A stretch of 64,000 nucleotides of DNA from VRUE01 sp035318745 (GCA_035318745.1 DATHEA010000030.1:1-64000); one strand, 5' to 3'; shown: positions 1 to 8,892, numbered from the stretch's first letter. Made by a program: numbers and translations. The notes: generated by a model from the sequence alone, not told the origin.

Positions 1-267
1 GGCGGCGCGGAGGCCCTCATTGACGGCGGCCTGCACCATCTCGGAGAGCAGCTCCGCCTCCTCCGGGTCGATCGCGTCGGGGTCGATCGTGATCTCGCGC
101 AGGGTCAGGTCGCCGCCCATCTTCACCTTGACCATGCCGCCACCGGCGCTGGCCTCGACCACCTCGTCTTTGAGCGACTCCTGCGCCTCCAGCATCTGTT
201 GCTGCATCTGCTGCGCCTGTTTCATCAGCGCGTTTACGTCGAAGCCCCCGGGGCCGCCGCGTGCCAT
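1..267 (-). CDS. ybaB: YbaB/EbfC family nucleoid-associated protein (3' part cut by window edge)
   Basis: The reading frame starts at an ATG at 267 and runs off the left edge, giving about 89 residues. It begins MARGGPGGFDVNALMKQAQQ, continues with a Gln/Met-rich helix and then VEASAGGGMVKVKMGGD, the core strand pattern of the family. YbaB/EbfC proteins are small dimeric DNA-binding proteins that associate with the nucleoid. The ATG shares one base with the dnaX stop (TGATG), so the two are translationally coupled. This dnaX-ybaB order is widespread and recR usually follows, which would lie outside the window. A GGAGG sits just upstream of the ATG, inside the end of dnaX. Confidence 0.93.
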   Translation of the reverse strand, partial: MARGGPGGFDVNALMKQAQQMQQQMLEAQESLKDEVVEASAGGGMVKVKMGGDLTLREITIDPDAIDPEEAELLSEMVQAAVNEGLRAA

Positions 268-1991
268 CAACCGACCTCCTCAGCGTCGAATTCGCTCTTG
301 ATCTTCTCCACCAGCGCCTCATGATCGACGCCGCCTTTCTCGGCCGACTCGGCCTCAGCTGGAGCCGCCTCGCCGTCGAACACCTCATAGGCGGGGCGCA
401 CCTTCTGGCCCAGGACCGTCTCCAGCGCCGCAGCCAGCTGCTCGCGCTTGTCGGGCGCTTCGGCCTTGCGCTTGTTGAAAGTGTGATCGGCGGGGAAGCC
501 AACCGTTACTACCTGCTCCTTAGCGTCAAAGGCAATTGGCCGGGCCCCCTCGAACGTTGCCGCCAAGGCGGGCGCGGTCTGCATCAGCTGATCGAGAACC
601 GCGGGCCAAACGCGCACGAGCTGCTCCATATCCAGCTCAGAAGTCGGCTCTTCTGGTTTCTCGGGCTCAGGCTCCTCCGATTCGGCCGGGCCCGAATCCT
701 GCTCAACCGGAAGCTCCTCCTCCGCGGGTGGCGGAGGGGAAGGGGGGGTTCGGACGGGTGAGTCCGCTAACCCCCCCTTCTCCTCCGACAGGACCCGCGA
801 CTGAGGGGCATCCGTCCCTCCCTGCTCGAGTCTCTCGATGCGTCGAAGCAGTCCCTCGGTGCTGGGGTCGAGGTCTGGGCGAGCTGCTTTGAGCAGGGCG
901 ATCTCTACTGCCATGCGAGCGTCGTCGCCCTCGCGGACGGCGGTGAGAGCTGCTGCAAGCTCGTCGATGGTGCGGACGAGCGTTGCTGCGCCAATCGCCT
1001 CAGCTTGTGCCGTGAGGCGACCCTCGTCGGTCGCGGTGACGACGAAGGTGTTGGGCACCTCGCCGACAGTCTGGGTGACCAGCAGGTGGCGCAGGTGGGC
1101 GAGGAGGTCGCGGGCGAACTGGGACGGATCGCGCCCGGAGCGGGCCATCTCCTCGACCCCGAGCAAGACGGCCTTGGGGTCCTCGGCGATCACCGCGTCG
1201 ACGGCGCCGAAGAGGAGCTCGGCGTCCGCCGCGCCGAGCAGCTGGAGGACGTCTTCGAGCCCTACCTGGTCGCCTCCGGAGGTCCCGGCACCACCGAAGG
1301 TGTTCAACTGATCCAGCGTGCCAAGCGCGTCACGGAAGCTGCCCGAAGCGGAGCGGGCGATCGTCGCCATCACTCCCTCCTCGACCGTGATTCCCTCCGC
1401 CCCAGCGACCCGGTTCAGCACCTCGGAGATCTGCTCCAGCGAGGGGCGCTGGAAGTCGAAGCGCTGGCAGCGGTCGGCGATCGTCGCCATCACCTTGTGC
1501 GACTCGGTGGTCGCCAGGACGAAGACCGTGTTGGGCGGCGGCTCCTCCAGCGTCTTCAGGAAGGCGTTCCAGGCCTCTTTGGTGAGCATGTGAGCCTCGT
1601 CGAGGATGTAGACCTTCCAGCGGCCCCCGGTGGGCGCGTAGGCGACTCGCTCGCGCAGGTCGCGGATGTCGTCGACCGAGCGGTTGGAGGCGGCATCCAT
1701 CTCGATCACGTCGAGAGAGGTGCCGGCAGCGATCGTCAGGCAGGACTCGCATTCGCCGCAAGGGGTGACCGTCGGCCCGCCGCGCTCGCAGTTGAGCGAG
1801 CGGGCGAGGATCTTCGCCATCGAGGTCTTGCCGGTGCCGCGCGAGCCGACGAAGAGGTAGGCGTGGTGGACCTTGCCCTGCTCGACCGCGTTGCGCAGGG
1901 TGCGGACGACGTGCTGCTGGCCGACCACCTCGTCGAAGGAACCGGGGCGATGGCGGCGGTAGAGGGAGGTCGAGTCGCTGGGCGAGGGCAC
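267..1991 (-). CDS. dnaX: DNA polymerase III subunit gamma/tau
   Basis: This is the clamp-loader ATPase subunit of the replicative polymerase. The chosen start is a GTG at 1991, giving 574 aa that begin VPSPSDSTSLYRRHRPGSFD; the conserved LYRRxRP segment then lies near the N-terminus as usual. A longer open frame extends upstream but is low-complexity and overlaps the divergent gene. Visible motifs are Walker A GSRGTGKTS (residues 49-57), four zinc-binding cysteines (68, 78, 81, 84), Walker B ILDEAHML (129-136) and sensor-1 LATTESHK. The linker before the tau-like C-terminal domain is Pro/Glu-rich and includes an in-frame palindrome at residues 404-417. Coupled to ybaB by a one-base overlap. 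Confidence 0.95.
   Translation of the reverse strand: MPSPSDSTSLYRRHRPGSFDEVVGQQHVVRTLRNAVEQGKVHHAYLFVGSRGTGKTSMAKILARSLNCERGGPTVTPCGECESCLTIAAGTSLDVIEMDAASNRSVDDIRDLRERVAYAPTGGRWKVYILDEAHMLTKEAWNAFLKTLEEPPPNTVFVLATTESHKVMATIADRCQRFDFQRPSLEQISEVLNRVAGAEGITVEEGVMATIARSASGSFRDALGTLDQLNTFGGAGTSGGDQVGLEDVLQLLGAADAELLFGAVDAVIAEDPKAVLLGVEEMARSGRDPSQFARDLLAHLRHLLVTQTVGEVPNTFVVTATDEGRLTAQAEAIGAATLVRTIDELAAALTAVREGDDARMAVEIALLKAARPDLDPSTEGLLRRIERLEQGGTDAPQSRVLSEEKGGLADSPVRTPPSPPPPAEEELPVEQDSGPAESEEPEPEKPEEPTSELDMEQLVRVWPAVLDQLMQTAPALAATFEGARPIAFDAKEQVVTVGFPADHTFNKRKAEAPDKREQLAAALETVLGQKVRPAYEVFDGEAAPAEAESAEKGGVDHEALVEKIKSEFDAEEVG
739..780. repeat. In-frame nested palindrome in the dnaX linker
   Basis: Perfect 12-nt outer arms (739-750 and 769-780, a G7/C7 block flanked by GAA and TT) enclose an inner CGGAC/GTCCG stem (751-755 and 762-766). 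The 42 nt equal 14 codons in frame with dnaX and fall in the disordered linker, where an insertion would be tolerated. It resembles the two larger palindromes in this window in being nested and in frame, but its relationship by sequence is not convincing. Confidence 0.6.
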
Positions 1992-2051
1992 TATGGCCAG
2001 TGTATCCACGGGGTTCGGCGTGGCGGGGATGGCACCGGGTAGGTTGCGCCG

Positions 2052-3575
2052 GTGCCGACTGGGGCCCGTAACTGGTTGACGCCTGCCGCCTGGGTCGCCG
2101 CTGTCGCGGCGCTGCTGCCGGCGGTCTTCCCGCTCGGCTTCCCCAACTACGACACGATCTATGCGCTGGTCTGGGGGCGGGAACTGGCACACGGAGTGAG
2201 TCCGGACTACGGCGCCGCGCTGCCCCCCACCCCGCACCCGCTCGCCGACCTGCTCGGCCTGGTGACGACGCCGCTCGGCGGCGGTGCGATCGACGTGACG
2301 ATGGTCGTCGCCTACCTCTCGCTGGGGCTGGTCGGCTACCTCGTCTACCGGCTCGGCGCGCTCTGGTTCGACCGCCCGATCGGCGCGGTCGCGGCGCTGA
2401 TCGTCCTCACCCGCGCGCCCTACCTCTCCAACGGCCTGCGCGCCTACGTCGACCTCCCCTACATAGCCCTCGTCCTGGGGGCACTCGTCATCGAGACCAA
2501 ACGCCCGCGCGCCGGCTGGCCAGTCCTCGCCCTGCTCGCGGCAGCTGGACTACTGCGACCAGAGGCGTGGCTCTTCTCGCTCGCTTACCTCGCCTACCTG
2601 CTCCTGGACTTCGGGCGACCCAGCGCTGGTGACGGGTCGACGGGGGTGTCCCTCGAACGGGCGGATACTCAAAAACGCGACCTGATCAGGTCGCGTTTTG
2701 TCCGGCCGAGGGGCACCCCCGTCGTCCCCGCAGCAGGGCTCGTTGCCCTCGCCCTGGCAGGACCGGGGCTGTGGGCGTTGTTCGACTGGATCACGTCGGG
2801 GAGCCCCACCTACTCCTTCACCGGCACGCGCGAAACGGTCGACACGCTGGCGCGGCACACCGGGCCGGTCGACCTCGTTCTCTACGGACCGCGCGCCCTC
2901 GGCGAAGTCATGCAGTGGCCAGGGATGGTCGGCGCGCTGGGCGGAGTCGTCCTCGGCTTCCTCTTCCTACGCCGGCGCTCTGAGCTCGGGATCGCCGCAA
3001 CGGTGCTCGCGCTCGGGGGCTTCGCCCTGCTCGCCGGTGCCGGCCTGGCGATCATCGCCCGCTACACGATGCTCGCCGGCGCGGTACTCGCCGTCTTCGT
3101 CGCCCTGGCCCTCCTCGGCTGGCGCCTCCTGGACAAGGGCCACCCGTGGCGCCGCGCCTGGCAGGCCTTCGCCGCGGTGGTCGCGCTGATGTTCGTCGTC
3201 TGGGCGCCGAACCAGTACGAGCTGCTCTCGCAGGTCGACACCGACCTCACCAACCAGGGCAAGATCGAGTCCGACCTCGGTGACCTCGCCGCCTCGAACG
3301 CTTTCGAGCCGCTTTGCCTGCCGATCTCAGTCCCCAACCACCGGGCGGTTCCCCGCCTCGCCTTCGACCTCGAAGTGAGGCCCTCGCGCATCGTCAGCTC
3401 CTCAGAGCAGTCGCACCAGCCCCGCCGTGGCTATTTCCTCGAACCGGCCGGCCCCTTCGTCGTCCACAACTTCGTCCTCGACCCCAACGACCCCTCCCGC
3501 TTCACCACCACGGTCCCCCCCGGCTTCCGCCGCGTCGCCGGCAACGACTCCTGGGTCCTTTACCGCCGCTGCTGA
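2052..3575 (+). CDS. Polytopic membrane protein, GT-C glycosyltransferase-like
   Basis: GTG start at 2052; 507 aa. About ten hydrophobic segments and an RPEAW motif after the fifth or sixth helix are typical of Actinobacterial mannosyl/arabinosyl-type GT-C proteins and relatives of unknown specificity. The N-terminal loop FPNYDTIYALVWGRELAHG carries the acidic residue expected of GT-C enzymes in the first periplasmic loop. The soluble C-terminal part (from about residue 380) would face outside. Residues 197-223 are encoded by a palindromic element inserted in frame in a cytoplasmic or loop region. It diverges from dnaX with only 60 nt between the starts. The donor and acceptor cannot be inferred. 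Confidence 0.7.
   Translation: MPTGARNWLTPAAWVAAVAALLPAVFPLGFPNYDTIYALVWGRELAHGVSPDYGAALPPTPHPLADLLGLVTTPLGGGAIDVTMVVAYLSLGLVGYLVYRLGALWFDRPIGAVAALIVLTRAPYLSNGLRAYVDLPYIALVLGALVIETKRPRAGWPVLALLAAAGLLRPEAWLFSLAYLAYLLLDFGRPSAGDGSTGVSLERADTQKRDLIRSRFVRPRGTPVVPAAGLVALALAGPGLWALFDWITSGSPTYSFTGTRETVDTLARHTGPVDLVLYGPRALGEVMQWPGMVGALGGVVLGFLFLRRRSELGIAATVLALGGFALLAGAGLAIIARYTMLAGAVLAVFVALALLGWRLLDKGHPWRRAWQAFAAVVALMFVVWAPNQYELLSQVDTDLTNQGKIESDLGDLAASNAFEPLCLPISVPNHRAVPRLAFDLEVRPSRIVSSSEQSHQPRRGYFLEPAGPFVVHNFVLDPNDPSRFTTTVPPGFRRVAGNDSWVLYRRC
2641..2721. repeat. Palindromic repeat element, copy 1, in frame within a membrane-protein gene
   Basis: Outer arms 2641-2655 and 2707-2721 match in 14 of 15 positions. 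Inside is a perfect 28-nt palindrome at 2672-2699 centred on TGATCA. The unit is 81 nt, or 27 codons, and keeps the host frame open. Its segment 2643-2671 is nearly identical to the reverse complement of 25368-25396 in the second copy, sharing the core CGAACGGGCGGATACTCA. This makes it a dispersed family and not a chance hairpin. The encoded peptide includes GVSLERADTQ. Confidence 0.85.
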
Positions 3576-3607
3576 GCGCTCGCTGAAGCGTTGACCCTCC
3601 GAAAGCT

Positions 3608-4390
3608 TCAGCGAGCGCGCTCGACGGCATCGACTGCGGCATGGGTGGACGCGGCGAGGTCAGGGTCGGCCAGGTCGATCTTCGGGGGCAGCTCGACGTG
3701 CAGCTCGCTGGACGGGTCGAGCCGGGCCCGCAGCCCGCTCGAGCGCGAGGCTAGGACGTGGCCGCCACGACTGCGATCGGCAGAGATGAAGTGGAGGTGG
3801 TAGCCGCTGACCTCGATCCCCTCGACGTAATCGGGAAAGCGAAAGCCGAGCATCGTCCCCCCGACATTCAAGAGCTCGAAGACGTGCTGTTCGAGGACGA
3901 CCTCGGTCAGCGGGCGGTAGGGCGGCGCCTGCCGGGGAACCGAGCGGGCGCGGACCAGCTCGAAGCGCCCGTCGAGGCGAATCGCGCAGGAGGCTGCCTC
4001 AGCCGGGATCAGCTCGTCCAGTTGCGCTAACAGCCCGCTGTGGTCGAGCGGACCGCCGATCGTGCAGTCGATCGCCGGCTCGAAACGGGTCACCACGGCG
4101 AACGGGGTTCGGGCATCCGCCTCGACCTCGTCGACCCCTCCGTCCACGTCGGCCCGGTAGAAGCCGCCGTCGAGGGCGATCATCTCGCCATCTAGTCCGT
4201 TCAGCGTGCCGAGGCCGAGGTCGCCGTGCTCGGCCAGCTCGGCGAAGCTGAGATCGCCCTCGTAGGCCCCGTCGAGCAGGGCGCCGATCGTCGAGGCCTG
4301 GAAGAGGACGTGGTGCTCGCGCTCGGCGTGCAGTTCCTCCTCGCGCATCGTCTCCACGTGCAGTGCCCTGATCCAGCGCTCGTCCAGCAT
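3608..4390 (-). CDS. budA: Alpha-acetolactate decarboxylase
   Basis: About 260 aa. Converts (S)-2-acetolactate to acetoin, the second step of the acetoin/butanediol branch from pyruvate. The family pattern is clear: FQASTIGALLDGAYEGD, then HGDLGLGTLNGLDGEMIALD, then RTPFAVVTRFEP. The metal-binding histidines of the C-terminal domain are visible in SGYHLHFISADRSRGGHVL. Start taken at ATG 4390; a second ATG at 4348 gives a protein beginning MREEELHAE and is equally compatible with homologues. The gene diverges from the ABC exporter with about 30 nt between starts. No acetolactate synthase gene is in the window. Confidence 0.92.
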   Translation of the reverse strand: MLDERWIRALHVETMREEELHAEREHHVLFQASTIGALLDGAYEGDLSFAELAEHGDLGLGTLNGLDGEMIALDGGFYRADVDGGVDEVEADARTPFAVVTRFEPAIDCTIGGPLDHSGLLAQLDELIPAEAASCAIRLDGRFELVRARSVPRQAPPYRPLTEVVLEQHVFELLNVGGTMLGFRFPDYVEGIEVSGYHLHFISADRSRGGHVLASRSSGLRARLDPSSELHVELPPKIDLADPDLAASTHAAVDAVERAR

Positions 4391-4421
4391 GGCGGGCAGT
4401 CTTCCATGCAAGCATGGCGCC

Positions 4422-5312
4422 ATGGCGGCGATCGAACTGCGCGGCGTGGTGAAGAGGTTCGGCCCGATCACGGCAGTGGACGGCCTCGACCTCGACGTGC
4501 CCGAGGGCACCTGCCTCGGCCTGCTCGGGCCAAACGGCGCCGGCAAGTCGACGACGATGCGGCTGATCACCGGCCAGGCGTTGCCCGACGCGGGCGAACT
4601 GCGCGCGCTCGGCCACGAGCTGCCCGGTGACTCGAAGGCGGCGCGCGCCGAGATGGGCGTCGTGCCGCAGCTCGACAACCTCGACGTCGACGTCACCGTC
4701 GAAGATAACCTGGCCGTCTACGCGCGCCTCTACCGAGTTCCTGACGTCGGCGCCGCCGTCGACCGGGCGCTTGACCTGGCCCGCCTGCACGACCGCCGCC
4801 GCGACGCCGTCGACGAGCTCTCCGGAGGCATGCGCCGCCGGCTGCTGCTCGCCCGCGGCCTCGTTCACGAGCCGAAGCTGATCCTGCTCGACGAGCCCAC
4901 CGTCGGCCTCGACCCGCAGATCCGAACCGAGCTCTGGACGCTGATCGACAACCTGCGCTCGGGCGGCACGACGATCCTGATGTCGACCCACTACATCGAG
5001 GAGGCCGAGCGACTGGCCGACGAAGTCGCGGTGATGACGCACGGCAAGGTGATCAGCCGTGGCAAGCCGGCCGAGCTGATCGTCGAGCACGTCGGCCGTG
5101 AGACGGCCGAGGTCTACGGGCCGCCCGATCGCCTTGCCGCGGTCCGCTCCGACGCCGAGGCGCGCGGGCTCGCGGTGCGTCCGGCCGGCCCCGCGATCGC
5201 CATCGTCGGCTCCGAGCGGGCCGAGAACGGGGCGATCCCCGACGACGCCGTGGTGCGCGCCGCCACCCTCGAGGACGTCTTCGTGATGCTCACCGGGGAG
5301 GCAGCGGAGTGA
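4422..5312 (+). CDS. ABC exporter ATPase, NodI/DrrA-like
   Basis: 296 aa, ATG at 4422. It has Walker A GPNGAGKS (residues 36-43), the MGVVPQLDNLD segment typical of NodI relatives, signature ELSGGMRRR, Walker B LILLDEPTVGLDP and the H-loop MSTHYIEEAERL. The C-terminal 80 residues form the extension common in drug/polysaccharide exporter ATPases. It partners with the next gene, whose GTG start overlaps its stop by 4 nt. The substrate is unknown; the NodIJ/DrrAB families export lipo-oligosaccharides, anthracyclines and other amphipathic molecules. Alternative in-frame ATG at 4389. Confidence 0.9.
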   Translation: MAAIELRGVVKRFGPITAVDGLDLDVPEGTCLGLLGPNGAGKSTTMRLITGQALPDAGELRALGHELPGDSKAARAEMGVVPQLDNLDVDVTVEDNLAVYARLYRVPDVGAAVDRALDLARLHDRRRDAVDELSGGMRRRLLLARGLVHEPKLILLDEPTVGLDPQIRTELWTLIDNLRSGGTTILMSTHYIEEAERLADEVAVMTHGKVISRGKPAELIVEHVGRETAEVYGPPDRLAAVRSDAEARGLAVRPAGPAIAIVGSERAENGAIPDDAVVRAATLEDVFVMLTGEAAE

Positions 5313-6076
5313 GGCGCCTGGAACCGGCAGCCATCGGTGGCGTAATGAGCCGCGAGCTGGCCAACTTCCGCACGTACTGGAAGGGCACGACCTTCTCCAG
5401 CATCCTCGAACCGATCGTCTACCTGCTCGCCTTCGGCCTCGGCCTCAGCGCGACCCTGGTCGACGAAGTTCATGGCATCCCCTACGTGCAGTTCGTCGGC
5501 ACCGGCATGGTCGCCACCGCGGTCATCTTCTCCAGCGCCCTGCCGGCGATGTTCGGCACCTTCGTCAAGCACCGCTTCCAGAACACCTACGAAGCGATCC
5601 TCGCCGCCCCCGTCGACGTCGAGGAGCTGGTCAGCGCCGAGATGCTCTGGATCGGCCTGCGCGCCAGCGTCTACGGCTGCGTGCCGCTGCTCGTGACGAT
5701 CCTCTTCGGCCTCGACCCGGCGCCGGGGATGCTGCTGACGCCGCTCTTCTGCCTCGCCACGGCGCTCGGCTTCGCCGGCTTCGGCATCGCGATGGCGGCG
5801 ACCGTCGCCAAGATCGACCAGTTCAACTACGTGACGGCACTCTTCGTCACGCCGCTCTTCCTCGTCTCCGGCGCTTTCTTCCCGATCGACGAACTGCCCG
5901 AGGGCGTCCAGGTCGTGGCCCAGCTCAACCCGCTGCACCAGCTGGTTGAACTGGTCCGCGGCGGTGCTTTTGGCTACGAAGCGATCGACCTCGTCCGCTT
6001 CGCCGGCCTCGCTCTCTTCGCCTTCGTCATGTGGCGGATCGCGGTCAGCCGCATGGAATCCCGGTTGATCGACTAG
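5309..6076 (+). CDS. ABC-2 type permease, NodJ/DrrB-like
   Basis: 255 aa with six predicted membrane helices, the permease partner of the preceding ATPase (4-nt GTGA overlap). The sequence GTTFSSILEPIVYLLAFGLG near the N-terminus and NPLHQLVELVRGGAFG near the C-terminus fit the NodJ group. Six-helix ABC-2 permeases act as homodimers. No separate substrate-binding or accessory gene follows; the next feature is the SRP RNA on the other strand. Confidence 0.9.
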   Translation: MRRLEPAAIGGVMSRELANFRTYWKGTTFSSILEPIVYLLAFGLGLSATLVDEVHGIPYVQFVGTGMVATAVIFSSALPAMFGTFVKHRFQNTYEAILAAPVDVEELVSAEMLWIGLRASVYGCVPLLVTILFGLDPAPGMLLTPLFCLATALGFAGFGIAMAATVAKIDQFNYVTALFVTPLFLVSGAFFPIDELPEGVQVVAQLNPLHQLVELVRGGAFGYEAIDLVRFAGLALFAFVMWRIAVSRMESRLID

Positions 6077-6150
6077 AAACCGACGCTTGAAAATGGACCG
6101 TGCAGCCGCCTTCGAAGCGAGGTCTCCAGGCGTGTCCGTCGCATTTGGCT

Positions 6151-6250
6151 CGAGCCGGGCTTACCTGCGGCACCCGCGGCATCCGCTTAAGGCTGCTTCC
6201 TTCCGGACCTGACCTGATTCACGTGCCCACGTCGCGCAGGACCCGGCCGT
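6151..6250 (-). ncRNA. ffs: Signal recognition particle RNA, small bacterial (4.5S) type
   Basis: On the minus strand the diagnostic domain IV sequence GGTCCGGAAGGAAGCAGCC is present (6191-6209), including the GGAA tetraloop and asymmetric internal loop that bind Ffh. The flanks pair as a long hairpin: GCCGGG...CCTGCG on the 5' side with CGCAGG...CCCGGC on the 3' side. This gives a molecule of about 100 nt, the length of the 4.5S form lacking the Alu domain. The ends are estimated from pairing. It is the only feature seen in the 330-nt gap between the permease and the antiporter. Confidence 0.93.
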
Positions 6251-6408
6251 CAACGCCGCCCGCGGCGCACCGACCCCGAAGGCCAGCCCCTCAGAACGGT
6301 ATTCGGCCCCGCTAGAGCGGATTGCGGGTTACAGGGCACCGCTGATTCCCCGCCTAGCACGGTCCGCACACGATCCTACCCGGCAGCGGCCGTAGAGTCT
6401 CCCCCGCC

Positions 6409-7635
6409 GTGATCCACATCGACACCGATTCCTTCTTCGTGATCGTCACGATCGCCGCAGTCGCAGCGGTTACCGTCGCCGTCGTTCCATCGCGTTTCGC
6501 CCCGCCGGTCGTCGTCGTCGAGCTGCTGCTGGGCATCGTCGTCGGCCCCGAAGTCCTCGACCTCGCCGGAACCGACAGCTTCATCGAATTCTTCTCCAAC
6601 CTCGGCCTCGGCATGCTCTTCTTCTTCGCCGGCTACGAGATCGACTTCGAGCGAATCCGCGGCAGGCCGCTCAAGCTCGGGGCCTGGGGCTGGCTGCTCT
6701 CGATCGCGCTCGCCTACGGGATTGGCGGCGCCCTCGCCGCGGCCGGCATCGTCCTCTCCTTCCTCTACACGGGGTCGGCGATGGCGACGACGGCGATCGG
6801 CACGCTGATCCCGATCCTGCGCGACAACGGCGAGCTGAAGACCAGGTTCGGCACCTACCTGCTGGCCGCCGGCGGCATCGGCGAGTTCGGCCCGATCCTG
6901 CTGGTGACCCTGGTCCTCTCGACCGGCCACCCGCTGCACGAGGCGGCGATCCTGATCGCCTTCGTCGCGCTGGCGCTGGCAATGGCGCTGGTCTCGGTGA
7001 AACTCGCCTGGCGCGGCTGGCCGGCCTTGGAGCGGACCTTCGAGACGAGCAGCCAGCTCGCCGTGCGGATCACGGTGGTGCTGGTCTTCGGCCTCGTCCT
7101 GCTGGCCAGCAAGCTCGGGCTCGACGTCCTGCTCGGTGGCTTTGTCGCCGGCATGATCGTGCGGCTGGCGTTGAAGGGACATGAGCTGAAAGTTTTCGAG
7201 TCGAAGCTGACGGCGGTCGGCTTCGGCTTCTTCGTCCCCTTCTTCTTCATCACCAGCGGCATCGAGTTCGACCTCGGCGCGCTCGGCTCGGTCACCGCGC
7301 TGCTCAAGCTGGCGATGTTCTTCTGCCTCTTCCTGATCGTCCGCGGAGCGCCGGCGCTGCTGCTCTACCGCAACGTGTTGCAAACCCGCCAGCGCGCTGC
7401 CCTCGCCTTCTACTCGGCTACCGAGCTTCCCCTCGTCGTCGCGATCACGACGATCGCGACCGAAACCGGCCACATGAAGACCTCGACCGCCGCCGGCCTG
7501 GTCGGCGCCGCGATGCTCTCGACCCTGGTCTTCCCCTTCGTCGGCCGCGCTCTCCTGGAGCGAGCGGCCGCGGCGGGAGAGACCGGGGCACCAGGCGACG
7601 GCCTGCTCCCTGCTGCGGAGCAGATCGTCGCCTGA
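6409..7635 (+). CDS. CPA2-type monovalent cation:proton antiporter
   Basis: 408 aa from a GTG at 6409, with about twelve membrane helices. Segments such as FSNLGLGMLFFFAGYEIDFE and the FYSATELPLVVAITTIATETG region match the Na+/H+ exchanger domain of the CPA2 (KefB/NapA-like) family. There is no C-terminal RCK/TrkA-N domain, so it is unlike full KefB/KefC and more like simple exchangers. Role: cation and pH homeostasis in the cytoplasmic membrane. Not in an obvious operon. Confidence 0.88.
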   Translation: MIHIDTDSFFVIVTIAAVAAVTVAVVPSRFAPPVVVVELLLGIVVGPEVLDLAGTDSFIEFFSNLGLGMLFFFAGYEIDFERIRGRPLKLGAWGWLLSIALAYGIGGALAAAGIVLSFLYTGSAMATTAIGTLIPILRDNGELKTRFGTYLLAAGGIGEFGPILLVTLVLSTGHPLHEAAILIAFVALALAMALVSVKLAWRGWPALERTFETSSQLAVRITVVLVFGLVLLASKLGLDVLLGGFVAGMIVRLALKGHELKVFESKLTAVGFGFFVPFFFITSGIEFDLGALGSVTALLKLAMFFCLFLIVRGAPALLLYRNVLQTRQRAALAFYSATELPLVVAITTIATETGHMKTSTAAGLVGAAMLSTLVFPFVGRALLERAAAAGETGAPGDGLLPAAEQIVA

Positions 7636-7641
7636 GCGGAT

Positions 7642-8682
7642 TCAGCCCTGGCGGATCAGCTTGCGCTGCCTGTAGACGGTCGCCTGCGCTTTGCCGGCGT
7701 GGACCTTCTCGCGGAAGAGCAACCGCTTGCGCTTGATGACTTTCCCGCGAGCCCGGGGCTTGACACGCAGGGCGATCCGCTTGCTCTTGCCCTTGGGCAC
7801 CTTGACAGTGCGCTTGGTGGTGGCCGGCCTGTGCTTGTTGAGCAGGCCCTGAGCGGTGATCCGGCAGGCGTGGCCGACCTTCGCCGGGCAGCCGACCTTG
7901 ACGAAGAGCCGCCTGCCTTTGAGCAGTGCCGGGCTGGCGGAGGTGCCGCTACTCAGCAGCGCGAAGAGCTGCCTGTCGGAGAGCGAGTTGGATCCCGACC
8001 CTTTGCCGCCGGTTCCACCGCTGCCGTTGCCCCCAGATGCCGATCGGACCGTGAGGCCGACGTTGTCGAAGCGCAGGTTCGTCGTCCCACTCAGCGCGGA
8101 GAGGGCGGCAGTGCTCTGCGCGGTCGTGGAGTCGATCGAGAGCCGGTAGGTATGACTGCCGACCACCGCCACTGGAGCGGCGGCAGCAGCGAAGACTTTG
8201 TCTTCGCCGTCGAGCTCGCCGCTCAGAGCCGTCGTCGAGGTTCCGGCTGAGAGATCCTCCAGCGTGACGGTGAAGGTCGCTTTTGGTTCGACGTCAACTA
8301 GACCACCGGGACTGAAAGCGCGGTCGAGGCGCACCTCTGCTCCGGTGATCGCTTCCACCGGCACCGTGAACCGGGGAGAGTTCCAGGTAGCGGTCCCTTT
8401 GAAGAAGCCGACCAGGTTGACCGTCACCGTCGTCTTCGCCGCGATCGAACCCGGCGGGTTGCCGGTCGTCGCGTCATAGGCGGCTTCGGACGTGCAGAGC
8501 AGTGCGGCGGGCATACATGACGCGGCCCCAGCGCTCCACCCTTCCGTGCCTTCGTCGAAGCCACTGCCCCCGCCGGGATAGGTGGGGCTCGCCGCGAAAG
8601 CCGAGCCGGCAAAGGCGAACAGGGCCGCACACACCGCTCCGGCCAGGATCATGACCCGGAGTCGAGTTCTCTTCAAACGCAT
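7642..8682 (-). CDS. Secreted protein of unknown function with a basic C-terminal domain
   Basis: 346 aa. Residues 1-30 form a Sec signal peptide (Arg/Lys-rich start, hydrophobic core, AFA-A-like cleavage site). The middle looks like a beta-sandwich with a jelly-roll feel (GWSAGAASCMP, later TNLRFDNVGLTVRS), followed by a Gly/Ser linker. The last 90 residues are strongly basic, with KGRRLFVKVGCPAKVGHACR and repeated KRTVKVPKGKSKRI-type segments. That C-terminal module looks like a cell-envelope-associated domain found after Gly/Ser linkers in many large secreted proteins of this lineage (from memory). No catalytic motif is recognised. Confidence 0.7.
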   Translation of the reverse strand: MRLKRTRLRVMILAGAVCAALFAFAGSAFAASPTYPGGGSGFDEGTEGWSAGAASCMPAALLCTSEAAYDATTGNPPGSIAAKTTVTVNLVGFFKGTATWNSPRFTVPVEAITGAEVRLDRAFSPGGLVDVEPKATFTVTLEDLSAGTSTTALSGELDGEDKVFAAAAAPVAVVGSHTYRLSIDSTTAQSTAALSALSGTTNLRFDNVGLTVRSASGGNGSGGTGGKGSGSNSLSDRQLFALLSSGTSASPALLKGRRLFVKVGCPAKVGHACRITAQGLLNKHRPATTKRTVKVPKGKSKRIALRVKPRARGKVIKRKRLLFREKVHAGKAQATVYRQRKLIRQG

Positions 8683-8892
8683 CGGTAGCTCCTCTCGTGC
8701 ATCTGGCTGTGCGGGCCGCGGCCCCTGCCGAGGGCCACCGGATCGCCTTATCGAGAACTCTTCCCGGCTACCGAAAATTGAGCACGCTTGCTACCGATTT
8801 TGGACAGATGTACCTGCCCCGTCTTCGATTAGGGGTCCAAGCCAAGCGCGAGGGCGCCCACCAGCGCCGCCCCGTAATATCCGAGCCCTCCC

